A DNA stretch of 14,775 bases from Bacillota bacterium (GTDB taxonomy: Bacteria; Bacillota; Limnochordia; Limnochordales; ZCTH02-B6), in NCBI GenBank assembly GCA_003387805.1, contig QGSR01000015.1, positions 1 to 14,775 of the forward strand, given 5' to 3'. Below, one piece after another: positions 14,636-14,775 of this stretch. The first letter of the stretch is position 1, and each line of letters begins with the position of its first letter. A model generated the notes under the pieces. That model saw nothing but the letters and a program-made list of their open reading frames with translations, searched no databases and was not told the origin of the DNA. The position numbers and the translations under genes are program-made.

Positions 14636-14775
14636 TCATGGCAGGCGCCGGGCCGGCGGGCCCCGCGGGGCGGAGGGGGGGGGGGGGGGCCCGCGGGGAA
14701 CGCTCGACGCGGGGTTCTCCCGGGGGCGTTCCCCGAGGGCGGGGGGCGCGCGGGGCGCCGGGCGGGGGGGGGGGG
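14636..14775. other. Low-complexity G/C tail at the contig end, probably unreliable sequence
   Basis: After the nuoN stop the sequence becomes almost pure G/C, with a 15-G run (14675-14689), a terminal 12-G run (14764-14775) and many shorter G/C blocks. A 10-bp inverted repeat (CGGGGAACGC at 14694-14703, GCGTTCCCCG at 14726-14735) with a 22-nt loop lies inside; it lacks the T-run of an intrinsic terminator. An ATG at 14638 opens a frame to the edge (46 codons, Gly/Arg/Pro-rich), but it has no convincing protein character. I read the segment as assembly or base-calling artefact at a contig end rather than genuine DNA. Confidence 0.6.

Noticed and set aside
1..14775. CRISPR arrays, tRNA or rRNA genes, insertion sequences and attachment sites
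   Set aside because: Looked for by eye on both strands; no spaced direct repeats, transposase motifs or RNA gene signatures were seen.

Overview
The window looks like a chromosomal fragment of a very GC-rich bacterium, most likely a high-GC member of the Bacillota (Symbiobacterium, Thermaerobacter or Limnochorda-like). This rests on strong AAAGGAG/GGAGG-type ribosome binding sites, frequent TTG/GTG starts, SigA-consensus promoters, and an 11-gene complex I operon without nuoEFG. The lineage is an inference; no rRNA or other taxonomic marker is present. Homopolymer-rich sequence at both edges, especially the G tracts at the right end, suggests that the window is a whole contig or reaches contig ends. 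Region 1 (1-1362): a 5' fragment of cinA on the minus strand, divergent from a complete lgt (prolipoprotein diacylglyceryl transferase) on the plus strand. The lgt TTG start adds a hydrophobic N-terminal segment. Region 2 (1399-3482, minus strand, convergent with lgt): a two-gene operon. A 180-residue membrane-anchored protein of unknown family is followed 2 nt later by a 512-residue FtsH-type AAA+ zinc protease. The protease has two membrane helices but almost nothing between them, where ordinary FtsH carries an extracytoplasmic domain. An extended -10 promoter precedes the pair. Region 3 (3563-4663, plus strand): a GC-rich leader and a DagK/YegS-type lipid kinase. Region 4 (4660-14635, plus strand): a compact operon nuoA-B-C-D-H-I-J-K-L-M-N encoding the quinone-reducing and proton-pumping parts of respiratory complex I. 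It is driven by a perfect TTGACA-18-TATAAT promoter whose -35 box contains the kinase stop codon. The NADH-oxidising module genes (nuoE, F, G) are absent, so nuoD abuts nuoH directly. NuoB and NuoI supply the Fe-S chain to quinone, NuoD and NuoH form the quinone chamber, and NuoL, M and N are the antiporter-like pumps. NuoN has glutamate where family members I know have a lysine in the eighth transmembrane helix (E247). Region 5 (14636-14775): low-complexity G/C sequence with 15-G and 12-G runs and an inverted repeat, which I read as a contig-end artefact rather than biology. I found no CRISPR array, mobile element, tRNA or rRNA. The least ordinary points are the split-looking FtsH module, the NuoN lysine-to-glutamate change and the nested nuo promoter.
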